Below are positions 7,528 through 16,191 of a stretch of DNA of 64,000 nt, piece after piece. Source of the stretch: an uncultured Ruegeria sp. (lineage in GTDB: Bacteria; Pseudomonadota; Alphaproteobacteria; Rhodobacterales; Rhodobacteraceae); NCBI RefSeq assembly GCF_947497005.1, contig NZ_CANMFF010000002.1, positions 186,001 through 250,000 on the forward strand, in the 5' to 3' direction. The translations under genes and the position numbers were made by a program. The notes below the pieces were generated by a model that searched no databases, was not told the origin of the DNA, and saw only the letters and a program-made list of their open reading frames with translations. Each line of letters opens with the position of its first letter. The first letter of the stretch is position 1.

Positions 7528-8957
7528 GTACCGGCCTTTCGGTTCGGAATTGCGTCTTCCTGCGGCGGCAGAAGATGGCTCAGCGGCAGGCTGGCTTCGA
7601 TTACCGTGCCGCCGCGCGGTGCGCGTGATGACAGAATGCGCAGGGATCCGTCAAGCTGTTCGATGCGTTCTTGCATGTTGCGCAAACCGATGCCCGGGCT
7701 CGGCGTGCCCGGATCAGTCCGTAAACCACGGCCATTGTCGGTGATCCGCATGGTCGCTCCCTTTTTATGCCCTCGCAAATCTATTGTCACATGAGAGGCG
7801 TCCGCGTGGCGTTCGATATTGGTCAGCGCCTCTTGTGCGATACGATAAAGGGCGATCTTGCTGTCCTGATCCAGCCGGTTACGGAATACCACGGTCGAAA
7901 ACTCTGTCTCGATCCCGGTGCGGTCCCGGAAGTCGTCGGTCAGGGCCTTCAATGCGGGGCCCAGGCCAAGGTCGTCCAGGACGCCTGGGCGCAGGTCGCG
8001 GCTGATGCGGCGGACCTCGGTAATAGCGGTGCCAAGATGGTCAATGCCTTTGTCCAGCGGATCGCGTGCGCCTGCGTCATCGCCACGCGCCAGACGTCGG
8101 CGGGCATTGTCCAGTGCATAGCGAACACCAACAAGAATCTGGCTGATACCATCATGCAATTCGCGGGCTACCCTGCCACGCTCTTCTTCCTGGGCGTCGA
8201 ATACACGCTGGGTCAATTCTTTGAGTTTCGCGTCTGCCAGACGTCGTTCACGGATATTCAACAACATGCCCGAGGCGAAAACGATCAGCACGGCGGCCAG
8301 AACGATTGCACCGATATACAAAAACGTGCGTTGAACGCGGGCCTCGACCTCGGCCCTTGCATTGGCAACCGTTGCGACGATGTCGTCAATAAAGACTCCG
8401 GTGCCGACAACCCAGCGCCAGTCCTGAAGCCCAACAACATAGGCGATCATCTGCGCCTCTTCCCCGGTTGAAGGTTTTTGCCACATGAAACTGTGCCAGC
8501 CCGCGCCCTGGCGCGCGAGGCGGATGAACTCATCAACAATTGGCGTGCCGTCGCTGTCGGTTAACCCTTCCCAGTTGCGATTGATGAACTGGGTTTGACG
8601 GGGGCTGACCAGGTTGTTGCCGTCATAGTCGTAGACGAAGAAAAATCCGTCCTGCCCATAAATCATCGCGGACAGGATTTGCGAAACGAGGTTCTTGGCG
8701 ATGTCATCGTCGGGAGCCGCCCGGCCATAGATATAGGCAAATCCGTTGCGGGCCTGTGTTACATAGTTGCGCAGTTCTTCCTTTTTGGCTTCGATCAGAC
8801 TGCGTTCCAGTGCCCGGATCTCGCGTTCGGCTGTTGCCCGCGCTTCATAAGCCACCAGCACAGCAATAGCGGCAACGGCAACGACAAGCGGGATTGCAGC
8901 CACCAGAGACAGCTTCTGTGCATAGGTCAGCGAGACCAGATGTCGGAGTCTTTGCAT
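7524..8957 (-). CDS. Cache-domain sensor histidine kinase (HisKA_3 type)
   Basis: The 477-residue membrane kinase starts MQRLRHLVSL. It has a transmembrane segment at about 17-38, a periplasmic single-cache sensor at about 40-200 (DGFFFVYDYDGNNLVSPR, then DWRWVVGTGVFIDDI), a second membrane segment at about 211-233, the HisKA_3 dimerisation box with His268 in RVARELHDGISQ, and a C-terminal HATPase domain (NIERHADA, MRITDNGRGL). Cache sensors of this type commonly bind small organic acids, which fits the neighbouring 2-oxoacid TRAP transporter. An alternative TTG start at 8993 lacks a ribosome site. The stop overlaps the regulator gene. Confidence 0.92.
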   Translation of the reverse strand: MQRLRHLVSLTYAQKLSLVAAIPLVVAVAAIAVLVAYEARATAEREIRALERSLIEAKKEELRNYVTQARNGFAYIYGRAAPDDDIAKNLVSQILSAMIYGQDGFFFVYDYDGNNLVSPRQTQFINRNWEGLTDSDGTPIVDEFIRLARQGAGWHSFMWQKPSTGEEAQMIAYVVGLQDWRWVVGTGVFIDDIVATVANARAEVEARVQRTFLYIGAIVLAAVLIVFASGMLLNIRERRLADAKLKELTQRVFDAQEEERGRVARELHDGISQILVGVRYALDNARRRLARGDDAGARDPLDKGIDHLGTAITEVRRISRDLRPGVLDDLGLGPALKALTDDFRDRTGIETEFSTVVFRNRLDQDSKIALYRIAQEALTNIERHADASHVTIDLRGHKKGATMRITDNGRGLRTDPGTPSPGIGLRNMQERIEQLDGSLRILSSRAPRGGTVIEASLPLSHLLPPQEDAIPNRKAGT

Positions 8958-9093
8958 GGACGAATCGATACGCAAGCAATGGCCAAAATGCAAAAAGGAT
9001 CGGGCCTGGTTTGGGGAAAACGGGGCAAAAAGCTGCTTTTGGGTTGGTTTGCACCCGAATTTCTTGCTGATGACCGGAAAGAAATCGGGTCTC

Positions 9094-9109
9094 TACGCAG
9101 TACTAGGTA
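9094..9109. promoter_or_regulatory. Imperfect palindrome upstream of the TRAP operon, candidate regulator site
   Basis: TACGCAGTACTAGGTA has dyad symmetry (TAC, AGTACT and GTA match their mirror positions). It lies 95 bases before the takP-like gene, between it and the divergent histidine kinase. The LuxR-type regulator next door is the obvious candidate to bind it. This is inference from symmetry and position. Confidence 0.4.
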
Positions 9110-9203
9110 TTCCCTTTCACTTTGGTCACTTTAGGCTGACGCGCACTGAATGCGACAGATCCGGTTTTGCCGGATCATGACTATGAAGGGGAGGAACACT
9201 CAT

Positions 9204-10286
9204 ATGGATCGTCGTTCATTTCTAAAAAAATCCGCGCTGGGCGGCTCGGCAGCTGCTGCAACCGCTTTGGCGGCTCCGGCCTATGCTCAGGGCCAGCGCA
9301 CTCTGACTATGGTGACCTCATGGGGTCGTGGTCTGGCAGGCGTTTTTGACAGCGCGCAGCGATGTGCCGACAGCATCAATGCCATGTCAGATGGCAGCCT
9401 GAATGTTGAAATCAAGGCAGCAGGCGAGCTGGTTGGCGCTTTCGAAGTGTTTGACGCGGTATCGTCGGGGCAGGCTGACATGTATCACGCGGCGGACTAC
9501 TACTTTGTTGGTCAGCACCCCGGCTACGCGTTCTTTACGGCTGTGCCCTTCGGCATGACCGCGCAGGAGCTGGTGAACTGGTACTATCATGATGGCGGTA
9601 TGGAGCTGCATGATGAGCTGGGTGAGATCTTTGGTCTGAAATCCTTCTTGGCTGGCAACACTGGTGCGCAGGCGGGCGGCTGGTACTCGAAAGAGATCAA
9701 CAGCCCTGAGGACTTCAACGGCCTGAAGTTCCGTATGCCGGGTCTGGGCGGCAAGGCGCTGGGTAAACTGGGCGCATCCGTGCAGAATATTCCAGGATCG
9801 GAAGTGTATCAGGCGCTGTCCTCCGGTGCGATCGACGGGACTGAGTGGATCGGTCCATGGGCCGACGAAAAGGCCGGTTTCCAGGAAATCACCAAGACAT
9901 ACTACACCGCGGGCTTCCACGAGCCGGGCGCAGGTCTGTCGCTGGCAACCAACCGCGACGTGTTCGATGAACTGACTCCGGCACAGCAGAAGATCATTGA
10001 GATCGCTGCCGCCGAGGCGCACCAGTGGAACCTGGCACAGTTCCTTGCCAACAACGGTGCAGCACTGCAGCGTCTGCAAGCAGGTGGCGTCAAGGTTTTG
10101 GAATTCCCGGAAAGCGTTTGGGATGCATTCGGCCAAGCTTCGCAAGAGGTTCTGGACGAAAACATGGGCGATGAGCTGTTCAAGAAGATCCACGACAGCG
10201 CAATGGCGTCGATGGCAGCATCGTCGGCCTGGAATAACCTGTCGTCGGGTGTTTACACCGCTCAGCGTGACCGTGTTCGCGGCTAA
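9204..10286 (+). CDS. takP: TRAP transporter substrate-binding protein, 2-oxoacid type
   Basis: The 360-residue periplasmic binding protein captures a carboxylate for the TRAP permease encoded next. A twin-arginine signal peptide (MDRRSFLKKSALGG, cleavage near AYA at 28) suggests export in folded form. The mature sequence, with MVTSWGRGLAGVFDSAQRCAD, HAADYYFVGQHPGYAFF and GAIDGTEWIGPWADEKAGFQ, closely follows my recollection of Rhodobacter TakP, which binds pyruvate and other 2-oxoacids. AGGGGAGG precedes the ATG at 9204; an upstream in-frame start at 9150 is less likely. A terminator separates it from the permease genes, as expected if the binding protein is needed in excess. Confidence 0.88.
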   Translation: MDRRSFLKKSALGGSAAAATALAAPAYAQGQRTLTMVTSWGRGLAGVFDSAQRCADSINAMSDGSLNVEIKAAGELVGAFEVFDAVSSGQADMYHAADYYFVGQHPGYAFFTAVPFGMTAQELVNWYYHDGGMELHDELGEIFGLKSFLAGNTGAQAGGWYSKEINSPEDFNGLKFRMPGLGGKALGKLGASVQNIPGSEVYQALSSGAIDGTEWIGPWADEKAGFQEITKTYYTAGFHEPGAGLSLATNRDVFDELTPAQQKIIEIAAAEAHQWNLAQFLANNGAALQRLQAGGVKVLEFPESVWDAFGQASQEVLDENMGDELFKKIHDSAMASMAASSAWNNLSSGVYTAQRDRVRG

Positions 10287-10309
10287 GCCTTTCTGATCCA
10301 AGAAAAACC

Positions 10310-10336
10310 GGCTCCCCCGCGCGGCGGGGGGCCTTT
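10310..10336 (+). terminator. Intercistronic terminator after the TRAP binding protein
   Basis: A GC-rich hairpin (GGC-T-CCCCCGC against GCGGGGGGCC, with one bulged T) is followed by only three T residues. It is probably a partial terminator that lowers permease expression relative to the binding protein. Confidence 0.65.
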
Positions 10337-10404
10337 CCCGTTGCGCTAAGGGATTTGGGCAAGCAACAATAATCCACGCGCAACTGATACGACCTGGGGA
10401 CAAT

Positions 10405-11331
10405 ATGCAGGACGAAAACGGTATCTCGTTCTTCGGCGCCCTGTGGAATGGACTTGTCTGGTTCATTCAAAACATTGCCGAAGCCTTCTATAATTTCGGA
10501 TACGCCATCACGCATCCGCAGCTCTGGCTGGACTGGTCCGACAAGGCGTCGATCATGCGCTTTGTCTACTACGGCGGTTCGGTCGAGTTCTTCTTTGTGG
10601 TGTTCACCTTCTTTCTGGTTCTGACAGCCATCGGGCTGTATTACCGGAACTTCATGTGGGGCATCGTGCGGGGCCTGGAAGGGTTTGCAAACACCACCGG
10701 GCGTTTCTTTGCCTGGGCGGGCCTGTTGATGGTGATCCAGCAGATCGTGATCGTCTTCATGCAGCGGGTCTTTACCCGTCCCGATATGTCATTCGGTCTG
10801 GGCATACCGTTCCAGATGGACATCAGCTGGTTTGCGGAAGAGTTGAAGCTTTATAACGCCATGGTCGTGTGCCTGTGTTGTACCTACACCTTTGTGCAGG
10901 GTGGGCACGTACGGGTTGATCTGATCTATGCCGGTGTCAGTCATCGAACGAAGCGCGTGATCGATATGCTGGGCGCCGTGCTATTCATGATGCCCATGGC
11001 GGTGCTGACCTGGATGTACGGCTGGTACTTCATGTGGCGGCACCTGATCGTGCCGAAACCGTCGGCCAGCGACACGCTGGATCGTCTGGTGACCAAGTCC
11101 CGCGCGCTGCGCTGGAACGTCGAAACCATCGGGTTCAGCCCCAACGGGTTCAACGCCTATTTCCTGTTCAAAATTCTGCTGGTGGCCTTTGCGGCTATGG
11201 TGTTCCTGCACGCCATCGCCTTCCTGTACCGGTCGTATCTGGAATATGTGGAAGGGCCGGAAAGCACTGGAAAATACCTTGACAAGGACAGCCTTGGTGA
11301 GGGTGAAGAAGCCTATGAAGGCGCGCATTAG
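10405..11331 (+). CDS. TRAP transporter small permease subunit (DctQ family), long form
   Basis: This 308-residue membrane protein is the four-helix small subunit that pairs with the large permease in TRAP carriers. The diagnostic block FVQGGHVRVDLIYAGVSHRTKRVIDMLGAVLF lies near residue 170. Classical DctQ proteins have about 160-220 residues; here about 100 extra N-terminal residues include at least one additional hydrophobic segment (FVYYGGSVEFFFVVFTFFLV). The gene follows the terminator after the binding protein and precedes the large subunit gene by 17 bases, so the two permease genes form one unit. Confidence 0.88.
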   Translation: MQDENGISFFGALWNGLVWFIQNIAEAFYNFGYAITHPQLWLDWSDKASIMRFVYYGGSVEFFFVVFTFFLVLTAIGLYYRNFMWGIVRGLEGFANTTGRFFAWAGLLMVIQQIVIVFMQRVFTRPDMSFGLGIPFQMDISWFAEELKLYNAMVVCLCCTYTFVQGGHVRVDLIYAGVSHRTKRVIDMLGAVLFMMPMAVLTWMYGWYFMWRHLIVPKPSASDTLDRLVTKSRALRWNVETIGFSPNGFNAYFLFKILLVAFAAMVFLHAIAFLYRSYLEYVEGPESTGKYLDKDSLGEGEEAYEGAH

Positions 11332-11348
11332 GGACGGAGACCCAGACT

Positions 11349-13703
11349 ATGTTATTCGGACTTGATGGCGTCGAGATAGGCCTCATTATCGTATTCTTCT
11401 GCCTTTTCGGAGGCATTCTTTCCGGGTTCCCGGTGGCCTTTGCCATCGGTGGTGCCGGGGTAATCTCATTCGGGATCATCGCCGCGTTAGACAGTGCTGG
11501 TCTGTTGATCCACCAGGCGATTGACACCGGATCTCAGGCCTATCGGGATGTTGTGAATTCCGGGATCAAACCTGATGTCATATCCGTATTCCGATATCCG
11601 GATTTACCAAGGATAGCAGAACCGGTTTTTGTTTCAGGCTGGGAAACCGCGCTTGACCGCAACGTTTCTTTCATCGTGAACCGCATGAACGAACGCGTTC
11701 TGGCCGGGCAGTCCATTGAGACCCTGTTGGCGGTTCTGATGTTCGTACTGATGGGCATCACGTTGGAGCGTTCGAAGATCGCCAACGACCTGTTGACGAC
11801 AATGGCGCGCGTTTTTGGCCCGTTGCCGGGTGGTCTGGCCGTTTCGATTGTGGTTGTGGGGGCTTTCCTTGCTGCTTCTACTGGCATCGTCGGCGCAACC
11901 GTGGTGACGATGGGTCTGCTGGCTCTGCCAACCATGCTGCGCAACAACTATTCGCCGGAGCTGGCGACAGGTGTGATTGCAGCATCAGGCACGCTGGGGC
12001 AAATCATTCCACCGTCTATCGTCATCGTTCTGCTTGGCACGCTGGCGGGTGATTTGTATTCGACAGCGCAAGAGACACGGGCTGTTGAGGCAGGATGTAC
12101 CGATGCGCTGACCTATCTGGGGGAGCCTGCGGTTGTGTCGGTCGGGACGTTGTTCCAGGCGGCGCTATTGCCCGGGATCCTATTGGCGCTGCTTTATGCT
12201 CTTTATGCGTTTGGCTATGCGTTGCTGAATCCGGACAAGGCGCCTGCCGTTGCGATGTCGGGTGGGTCTGGTGAGCCGATCACCAGGTCTGAAGGTCTGA
12301 CCTGGCTGTTGGGCGCACCGGTTGCGCTGATTGTCGGCGCAGTTCTGCTGGGCAATGTCGGTGTGATTGGCAGCCAGAATGTCTCGGTCTCGGCTTTCTC
12401 GGACATCGGACAGGGTGCATCCTTGCGTACCAATGTGTCAGAAGAATGCAAGATAGCGATGATCGACCTGCACGGTCAGTCCGCCTGGGATCAAGCCGTG
12501 GCCGAGCAGGAAGCCATTGACGCGGCTGGTGGCGCAGCTGAATCGCAGCGGCTGACCGAGGAAGAGTTGGCAGCAGCTCAACAGGAAAGGATCGCAGAAG
12601 CAGCACCGATTGGAACAGGTGTGGCCGTTGTTGTCCTACTGTTGGGTCTGACTCTGGTTCTGGGCCGTGGGATCGCACCGTCGCGTGCGCCGCAGCCGTT
12701 GATCCTGGGTGCGATTGGTTTGTTGCTGATGTTGCTGGTCGATATCCTGATGATCTCGCCTACCACATCTTCTGGTGCGACATTCGTGTTGCTCGCCTTG
12801 CCGTTCGTGCTGGCCATTTATGGCTGTAAGGAAGCTGCCGCGCGCTGTGCGACCAATGATCTGATCCGAGTGGTCTTTCCGCCGTTGGTACTGATCATCG
12901 CGGTATTGGGGTCGATCCTTGGAGGTGTGACAAACCCGACACCTGCGGCTGCGTTGGGAGCGGGTGGTGCGATCATGCTTGCAGCTTATCGCAAGCTGCA
13001 GGATCAGGGCCGGTCTGGCAAAGTGATTATTTGGTCGACCTTCGCCGTGATGATCGCATTGCTGATGGGGGTCAACTTCGATCTGCGCATCAATCAGGGC
13101 AATGTGCCGTTTGAAACCTGGATCGCCTTCATCATTGCCTATGCGTCATACCTGTATGCGCTGTTTGGGCTGCTGTTCGGGTGCTGGGTGCTCTATTCCA
13201 GTGGCGTTTTGACCCCGGTGGTGCGTGAGACGGCCAAAGTGACCTCGATGGTGTTCACCATCCTGATCGGATCGCAGCTTTTGAACCTGGTGGTGATTTC
13301 GTTTGGTGGTGAGCACTATATCCAGCAATTCCTGAAGAGCTTTGATAACGAATTCACAGTCTTCTTGATCGTGATGCTGGTGCTGTTCATTCTGGGCTTT
13401 GTGCTGGATTTCCTTGAGATCATTTACATCGTGATCCCCATTGTGGGCCCGGTGATCTATGGCGGGTCGTTCGATCCGAAATGGGTGACGATCATGGTGG
13501 CTGTGAACCTGCAGACGTCGTTCCTGACACCACCGTTCGGGTTCGCGCTGTTCTACTTGCGAGGGGTTGCACCGAAAGAGGTGACAACCGGCCATATCTA
13601 TCGCGGGATCATACCGTTTGTTCTGATCCAGGTTGTCGGGATTGCGATCCTGTGGTTCTTCCCGGCGATTGTCACGATCGTGCCGGATCTGATCCCGAAC
13701 TGA
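11349..13703 (+). CDS. TRAP transporter large permease subunit (DctM family), extended form
   Basis: The 784-residue product is the transporting subunit of the sodium-coupled TRAP carrier. Recognisable DctM blocks include GFPVAFAIGGAGV, GAFLAASTGIVGATVVTMGLLALPTMLRNNYSPELATGVIAASGTLGQIIPPSI and the C-terminal FLTPPFGFALFYLRGVAP. A standard DctM has about 430 residues. This one carries an insertion at about 50-122 after the first helix and a larger one at about 235-600, including a hydrophilic stretch near 380-418 rich in Glu, Ala and Gln. The extended form seems matched to the long DctQ partner. A strong terminator follows. Confidence 0.9.
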   Translation: MLFGLDGVEIGLIIVFFCLFGGILSGFPVAFAIGGAGVISFGIIAALDSAGLLIHQAIDTGSQAYRDVVNSGIKPDVISVFRYPDLPRIAEPVFVSGWETALDRNVSFIVNRMNERVLAGQSIETLLAVLMFVLMGITLERSKIANDLLTTMARVFGPLPGGLAVSIVVVGAFLAASTGIVGATVVTMGLLALPTMLRNNYSPELATGVIAASGTLGQIIPPSIVIVLLGTLAGDLYSTAQETRAVEAGCTDALTYLGEPAVVSVGTLFQAALLPGILLALLYALYAFGYALLNPDKAPAVAMSGGSGEPITRSEGLTWLLGAPVALIVGAVLLGNVGVIGSQNVSVSAFSDIGQGASLRTNVSEECKIAMIDLHGQSAWDQAVAEQEAIDAAGGAAESQRLTEEELAAAQQERIAEAAPIGTGVAVVVLLLGLTLVLGRGIAPSRAPQPLILGAIGLLLMLLVDILMISPTTSSGATFVLLALPFVLAIYGCKEAAARCATNDLIRVVFPPLVLIIAVLGSILGGVTNPTPAAALGAGGAIMLAAYRKLQDQGRSGKVIIWSTFAVMIALLMGVNFDLRINQGNVPFETWIAFIIAYASYLYALFGLLFGCWVLYSSGVLTPVVRETAKVTSMVFTILIGSQLLNLVVISFGGEHYIQQFLKSFDNEFTVFLIVMLVLFILGFVLDFLEIIYIVIPIVGPVIYGGSFDPKWVTIMVAVNLQTSFLTPPFGFALFYLRGVAPKEVTTGHIYRGIIPFVLIQVVGIAILWFFPAIVTIVPDLIPN

Positions 13704-13721
13704 TCAGAGCGATCAAAATGC

Positions 13722-13747
13722 AAAGGGGGCCTGGGGCCCCCTTTTCT
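13722..13747 (+). terminator. Rho-independent terminator of the TRAP operon
   Basis: AAAGGGGGCC and GGCCCCCTTT form a ten-base perfect stem around a three-base loop, and more T residues follow. It begins 18 bases after the large permease stop codon. Confidence 0.88.
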
Positions 13748-13798
13748 TATTTGTTGCGGGGAAGGGGCCAGCACCTTCTTGGCCTGCGACCAATTCAT

Positions 13799-13825
13799 CC
13801 CCGAGGTGTTTTCAGCCAGATGAAG
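13799..13825 (+). repeat. Dispersed intergenic box, copy 1
   Basis: CCCCGAGGTGTTTTCAGCCA followed by GATGAAG is a variant of a box that recurs at 33076-33097 and, on the other strand, at 21477-21502. This copy lacks the hairpin seen in the other two. It lies between convergent genes. Confidence 0.5.
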
Positions 13826-13832
13826 ATGCGGA

Positions 13833-14222
13833 TCAGGTGAACTGGAGCAAATCCCAACGGTTGCCGAAGGGATCGCGCCAGACGGCGACTTTGCCATAGG
13901 GTTCAAAGCGTGGGGCTTCTTCGAACGTGACACCGTTTGAAAGCATGTGCGCGTGGTCGCGATGGAAATCATCAGTTTGCAGGAAAAAGCCGACGCGGCC
14001 GCCGGTCTGGTTACCGATTGCAATCTCTTGTTCCGGACTGGCGGCTTTGGCCAGAAGAAGGGCGCTGCCGTCTGATCCCGGCGGTGTGATCAAGACCCAG
14101 CGTTTGCCGCCTCCGAGGTCGATATCCTTCAAGAGCCGGAAATTGAGTGTTTTCGTATAAAAACATATGGCGTCATCGTAATCCGGCACCACGAGGGTGA
14201 CGGCGTGCAGGTTTTGTTTCAT
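13833..14222 (-). CDS. VOC family protein
   Basis: This 129-residue protein shows the vicinal oxygen chelate fold: NLHAVTLVVPDYDDAICFYTKTLNFRLLKDIDLGGGKRWVLI and, near the end, FEPYGKVAVWRDPFGNRWDLLQF, with His and Glu-type positions for a metal. The wording of the C-terminal block resembles lactoylglutathione-lyase-like lyases of unknown substrate. It reads away from the TRAP operon terminator and starts seven bases downstream of bpt on the same strand, so it is probably co-transcribed with bpt. Confidence 0.82.
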   Translation of the reverse strand: MKQNLHAVTLVVPDYDDAICFYTKTLNFRLLKDIDLGGGKRWVLITPPGSDGSALLLAKAASPEQEIAIGNQTGGRVGFFLQTDDFHRDHAHMLSNGVTFEEAPRFEPYGKVAVWRDPFGNRWDLLQFT

Positions 14223-14229
14223 GGGGTGG

Positions 14230-15054
14230 TTAGCCTTTGGTCGGGTGACGGTCAGGAAGCTGGATATTGGCCACCTGCTCGGCTATCGGAGCTGCTGACA
14301 GAGGATGTTGTGATGATCCGGAAAAAGCCTTCGGATCGCTGATTTTTTGCCAATCACCTTGAACGTAGGCCTCGAGCCCCGAAAATTTTGCTTTGTAGCC
14401 CATCTTGGGGCTGCCGGGGACCCAGTAGCCCAGATAGATATAAGGCAGGCCCGCTTCGCGTGCGATGTCGATGTGATCCAGTATCATATAGGTGCCCAGA
14501 GAGTTCTGCCGCTGGTCCGGATCGTAGAAGGAATAGACCATGCTCAGCCCGTCATCGAGCACATCGGTCAGGCTGACAGCGATCAGGTTGCCGGTTTCAG
14601 GGTCTGCGTATTCGACCACGCGGCTTCGGATCGGAGTTTCTTCGATCATGGCGGCAAACTCGAACACGTCCATATCGGCCATCCCGCCATCGGCATGCCG
14701 AGTGTCGAGATAGCTGCGGAACAGGTCGTATTGCTCGTCGGTTGCCCAGGGCGATGTCGCGCGGCGTTGCAGATAGCCGTTGCGTTTTTGGGCGCGTTTC
14801 TGGCTTTTCGTCGGGCGGAAGGCCGAGACGTCGATCCGGGCTGACAGGCACGCTGCGCAATCTGTGCAGGAGGGGCGGTAGAGCACATTTTGTGATCGAC
14901 GAAACCCCTGTTGCGACAGGGAATTGTTCAACTGTTCCGCACCATCGCCCTGCAATGCGGTGAAAAGCTTGCGCTCCATCCTGCCGTCGAGATAGGGGCA
15001 GGGTTGTGGGGCCGTGACATAGAATTGTGGCGCAATTGGCAGCGTGTGTCGCAT
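14230..15054 (-). CDS. bpt: Aspartate/glutamate leucyltransferase (N-degron pathway)
   Basis: This 274-residue protein transfers leucine from leucyl-tRNA to proteins beginning with Asp or Glu, marking them for ClpS and ClpAP. The start [32 protein letters not shown] is characteristic, as is the cysteine-rich [15 protein letters not shown] and the later [16 protein letters not shown] block of the ATE fold. The ATG at 15054 is chosen over 15090 because family members begin here. The gene lies between an RDD membrane protein gene and a VOC gene, all on the minus strand. Confidence 0.93.
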   Translation of the reverse strand: MRHTLPIAPQFYVTAPQPCPYLDGRMERKLFTALQGDGAEQLNNSLSQQGFRRSQNVLYRPSCTDCAACLSARIDVSAFRPTKSQKRAQKRNGYLQRRATSPWATDEQYDLFRSYLDTRHADGGMADMDVFEFAAMIEETPIRSRVVEYADPETGNLIAVSLTDVLDDGLSMVYSFYDPDQRQNSLGTYMILDHIDIAREAGLPYIYLGYWVPGSPKMGYKAKFSGLEAYVQGDWQKISDPKAFSGSSQHPLSAAPIAEQVANIQLPDRHPTKG

Positions 15055-15129
15055 GAAGTTCCCATGTAGCCTCGGGACGGATGATAGCAATCGTTCCCGA
15101 GGCCGCCAAGTGATTCACGCAACCGTGCT

Positions 15130-15561
15130 TCAGGCCCTCTGATTGATCATGACAGTGCCCAGAAAACTATCGGTCAGACCCTGACCGCGGGCGCTGGTCA
15201 ACATCATGATGACCGAGATGATCTGGATCACGGCGAACGCCATGCTGACGAAATAGCCGGCGGTATGGGCGATGGCCTTTCCCATATCCATTCGTTCTCC
15301 GAATGAGTCACGCAATTCGATCCCCATGAACCGCATTCCCAGCGTGGCGGAGCCATTGGCGATCGTCACCACGCGGTAGACGAAGCTGACAACCGCATAG
15401 ATCAGGGCCAGGAAAAACAGGCCAAGGCCCGCGGTCAATAGGATTGCAACCGTGCAAAGAAGCGAGATAAAGGCGACATCGAACAGCCACGCGACAAAAC
15501 GCTTGGTCGTTACCGAGCTGTAGAATTCGGGTTGGGTGTCGGGATTAGGCAGGTGATTCAT
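15130..15561 (-). CDS. RDD family membrane protein
   Basis: The 143-residue protein has three hydrophobic segments. It carries the conserved Arg and Asp in TTKRFVAWLFDVAFI, and the third signature residue in TLGMRFMGIELRD, which define RDD proteins. Some members have been linked to ion transport, but most have no known role. The gene is followed by bpt after 75 bases and preceded by a DUF2852 gene on the same strand. Confidence 0.85.
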   Translation of the reverse strand: MNHLPNPDTQPEFYSSVTTKRFVAWLFDVAFISLLCTVAILLTAGLGLFFLALIYAVVSFVYRVVTIANGSATLGMRFMGIELRDSFGERMDMGKAIAHTAGYFVSMAFAVIQIISVIMMLTSARGQGLTDSFLGTVMINQRA

Positions 15562-15626
15562 TCGTCAGGTCCGAGAAAGAGGGATGGGGCACCCTGTCCC
15601 GAAACATCGGGGCAGGGCAAGGTCAA

Positions 15627-16049
15627 TCAGGCACGCTCCCCTTTGCCGTCATCCTCATGGTTCTCACGTGCGCGTTCATCCATGAATTGGTCGAATTCGG
15701 CCTTGTCCTTGGCGTCACGAAGACGGCGCATGAAGGCTTCGAAATCCTGCTGTTCGCGTTCCAGGCGGGCCAGGGTGTCTGACTTGTAAGCGTCAAATGC
15801 ACTGTTGCCCGAAGGTTTCATCGCGCTCATGTGGCTGTGCCACGATTTTCGGCGGCTGCAGGATTTGCTGAACATGCGTTTGCTCCAGATCATATAGGCC
15901 AGAAGGGCGAGGCCAACAGGCCAGAAGAAGATGAAACCAAGGACCATTGCGGCGATCCAGGCCCCTTTGCCTTTGTCATCCAGCCAAGCCTCAATTCTAT
16001 AAAGCCATCCCGGATTTGCGGGGACGGCGGGGTCGGACAGTGCGGTCAT
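15627..16049 (-). CDS. DUF2852 family membrane protein
   Basis: The 140-residue product starts MTALSDPAVPANPGWLYR, has one clear membrane segment at about 28-50 (GAWIAAMVLGFIFFWPVGLALLAYMIW) and an Arg/Glu/Asp-rich C-terminal half likely to form a coiled coil (LARLEREQQDFEAFMRRLRDAKDKAEFDQFM). This organisation is typical of DUF2852, a family of unknown function in alphaproteobacteria. GGAG precedes the ATG at 16049; the frame continues 54 codons upstream without a ribosome site. The promoter region contains two long dyads shared with the divergent gene. Confidence 0.82.
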   Translation of the reverse strand: MTALSDPAVPANPGWLYRIEAWLDDKGKGAWIAAMVLGFIFFWPVGLALLAYMIWSKRMFSKSCSRRKSWHSHMSAMKPSGNSAFDAYKSDTLARLEREQQDFEAFMRRLRDAKDKAEFDQFMDERARENHEDDGKGERA

Positions 16050-16067
16050 TTGAGCTCTCCAGGGTTG

Positions 16068-16144
16068 ATGTAAATTCTTTTCACATTGTCTAGATGGGGT
16101 CCCTGTCAGGTGTTGCAAGGGGCTAATGTGAAAAAGATTTACAT
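16068..16144. promoter_or_regulatory. Twin dyad-symmetric operators in a divergent promoter region
   Basis: ATGTAAATTCTTTTCACATT (16068-16087) and AATGTGAAAAAGATTTACAT (16125-16144) are inverted copies of each other with 18 of 20 matches. Each is also a 17-base dyad of the form TGTRAA-N5-TTYACA. They lie between the divergent DUF2852 and DUF4440-like genes with centres 57 bases apart, as expected for one dimeric regulator bound at two sites. The regulator is unknown. Confidence 0.55.
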
Positions 16145-16191
16145 TCAGCAATTCGGTTGACGCTGAACATCTTCGGTCGCAGGTTGCGGGA

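Noticed and set aside
9387..10466. 359-codon minus-strand frame
   Set aside because: Antisense to the takP-like gene, which has a Tat signal and strong family match.
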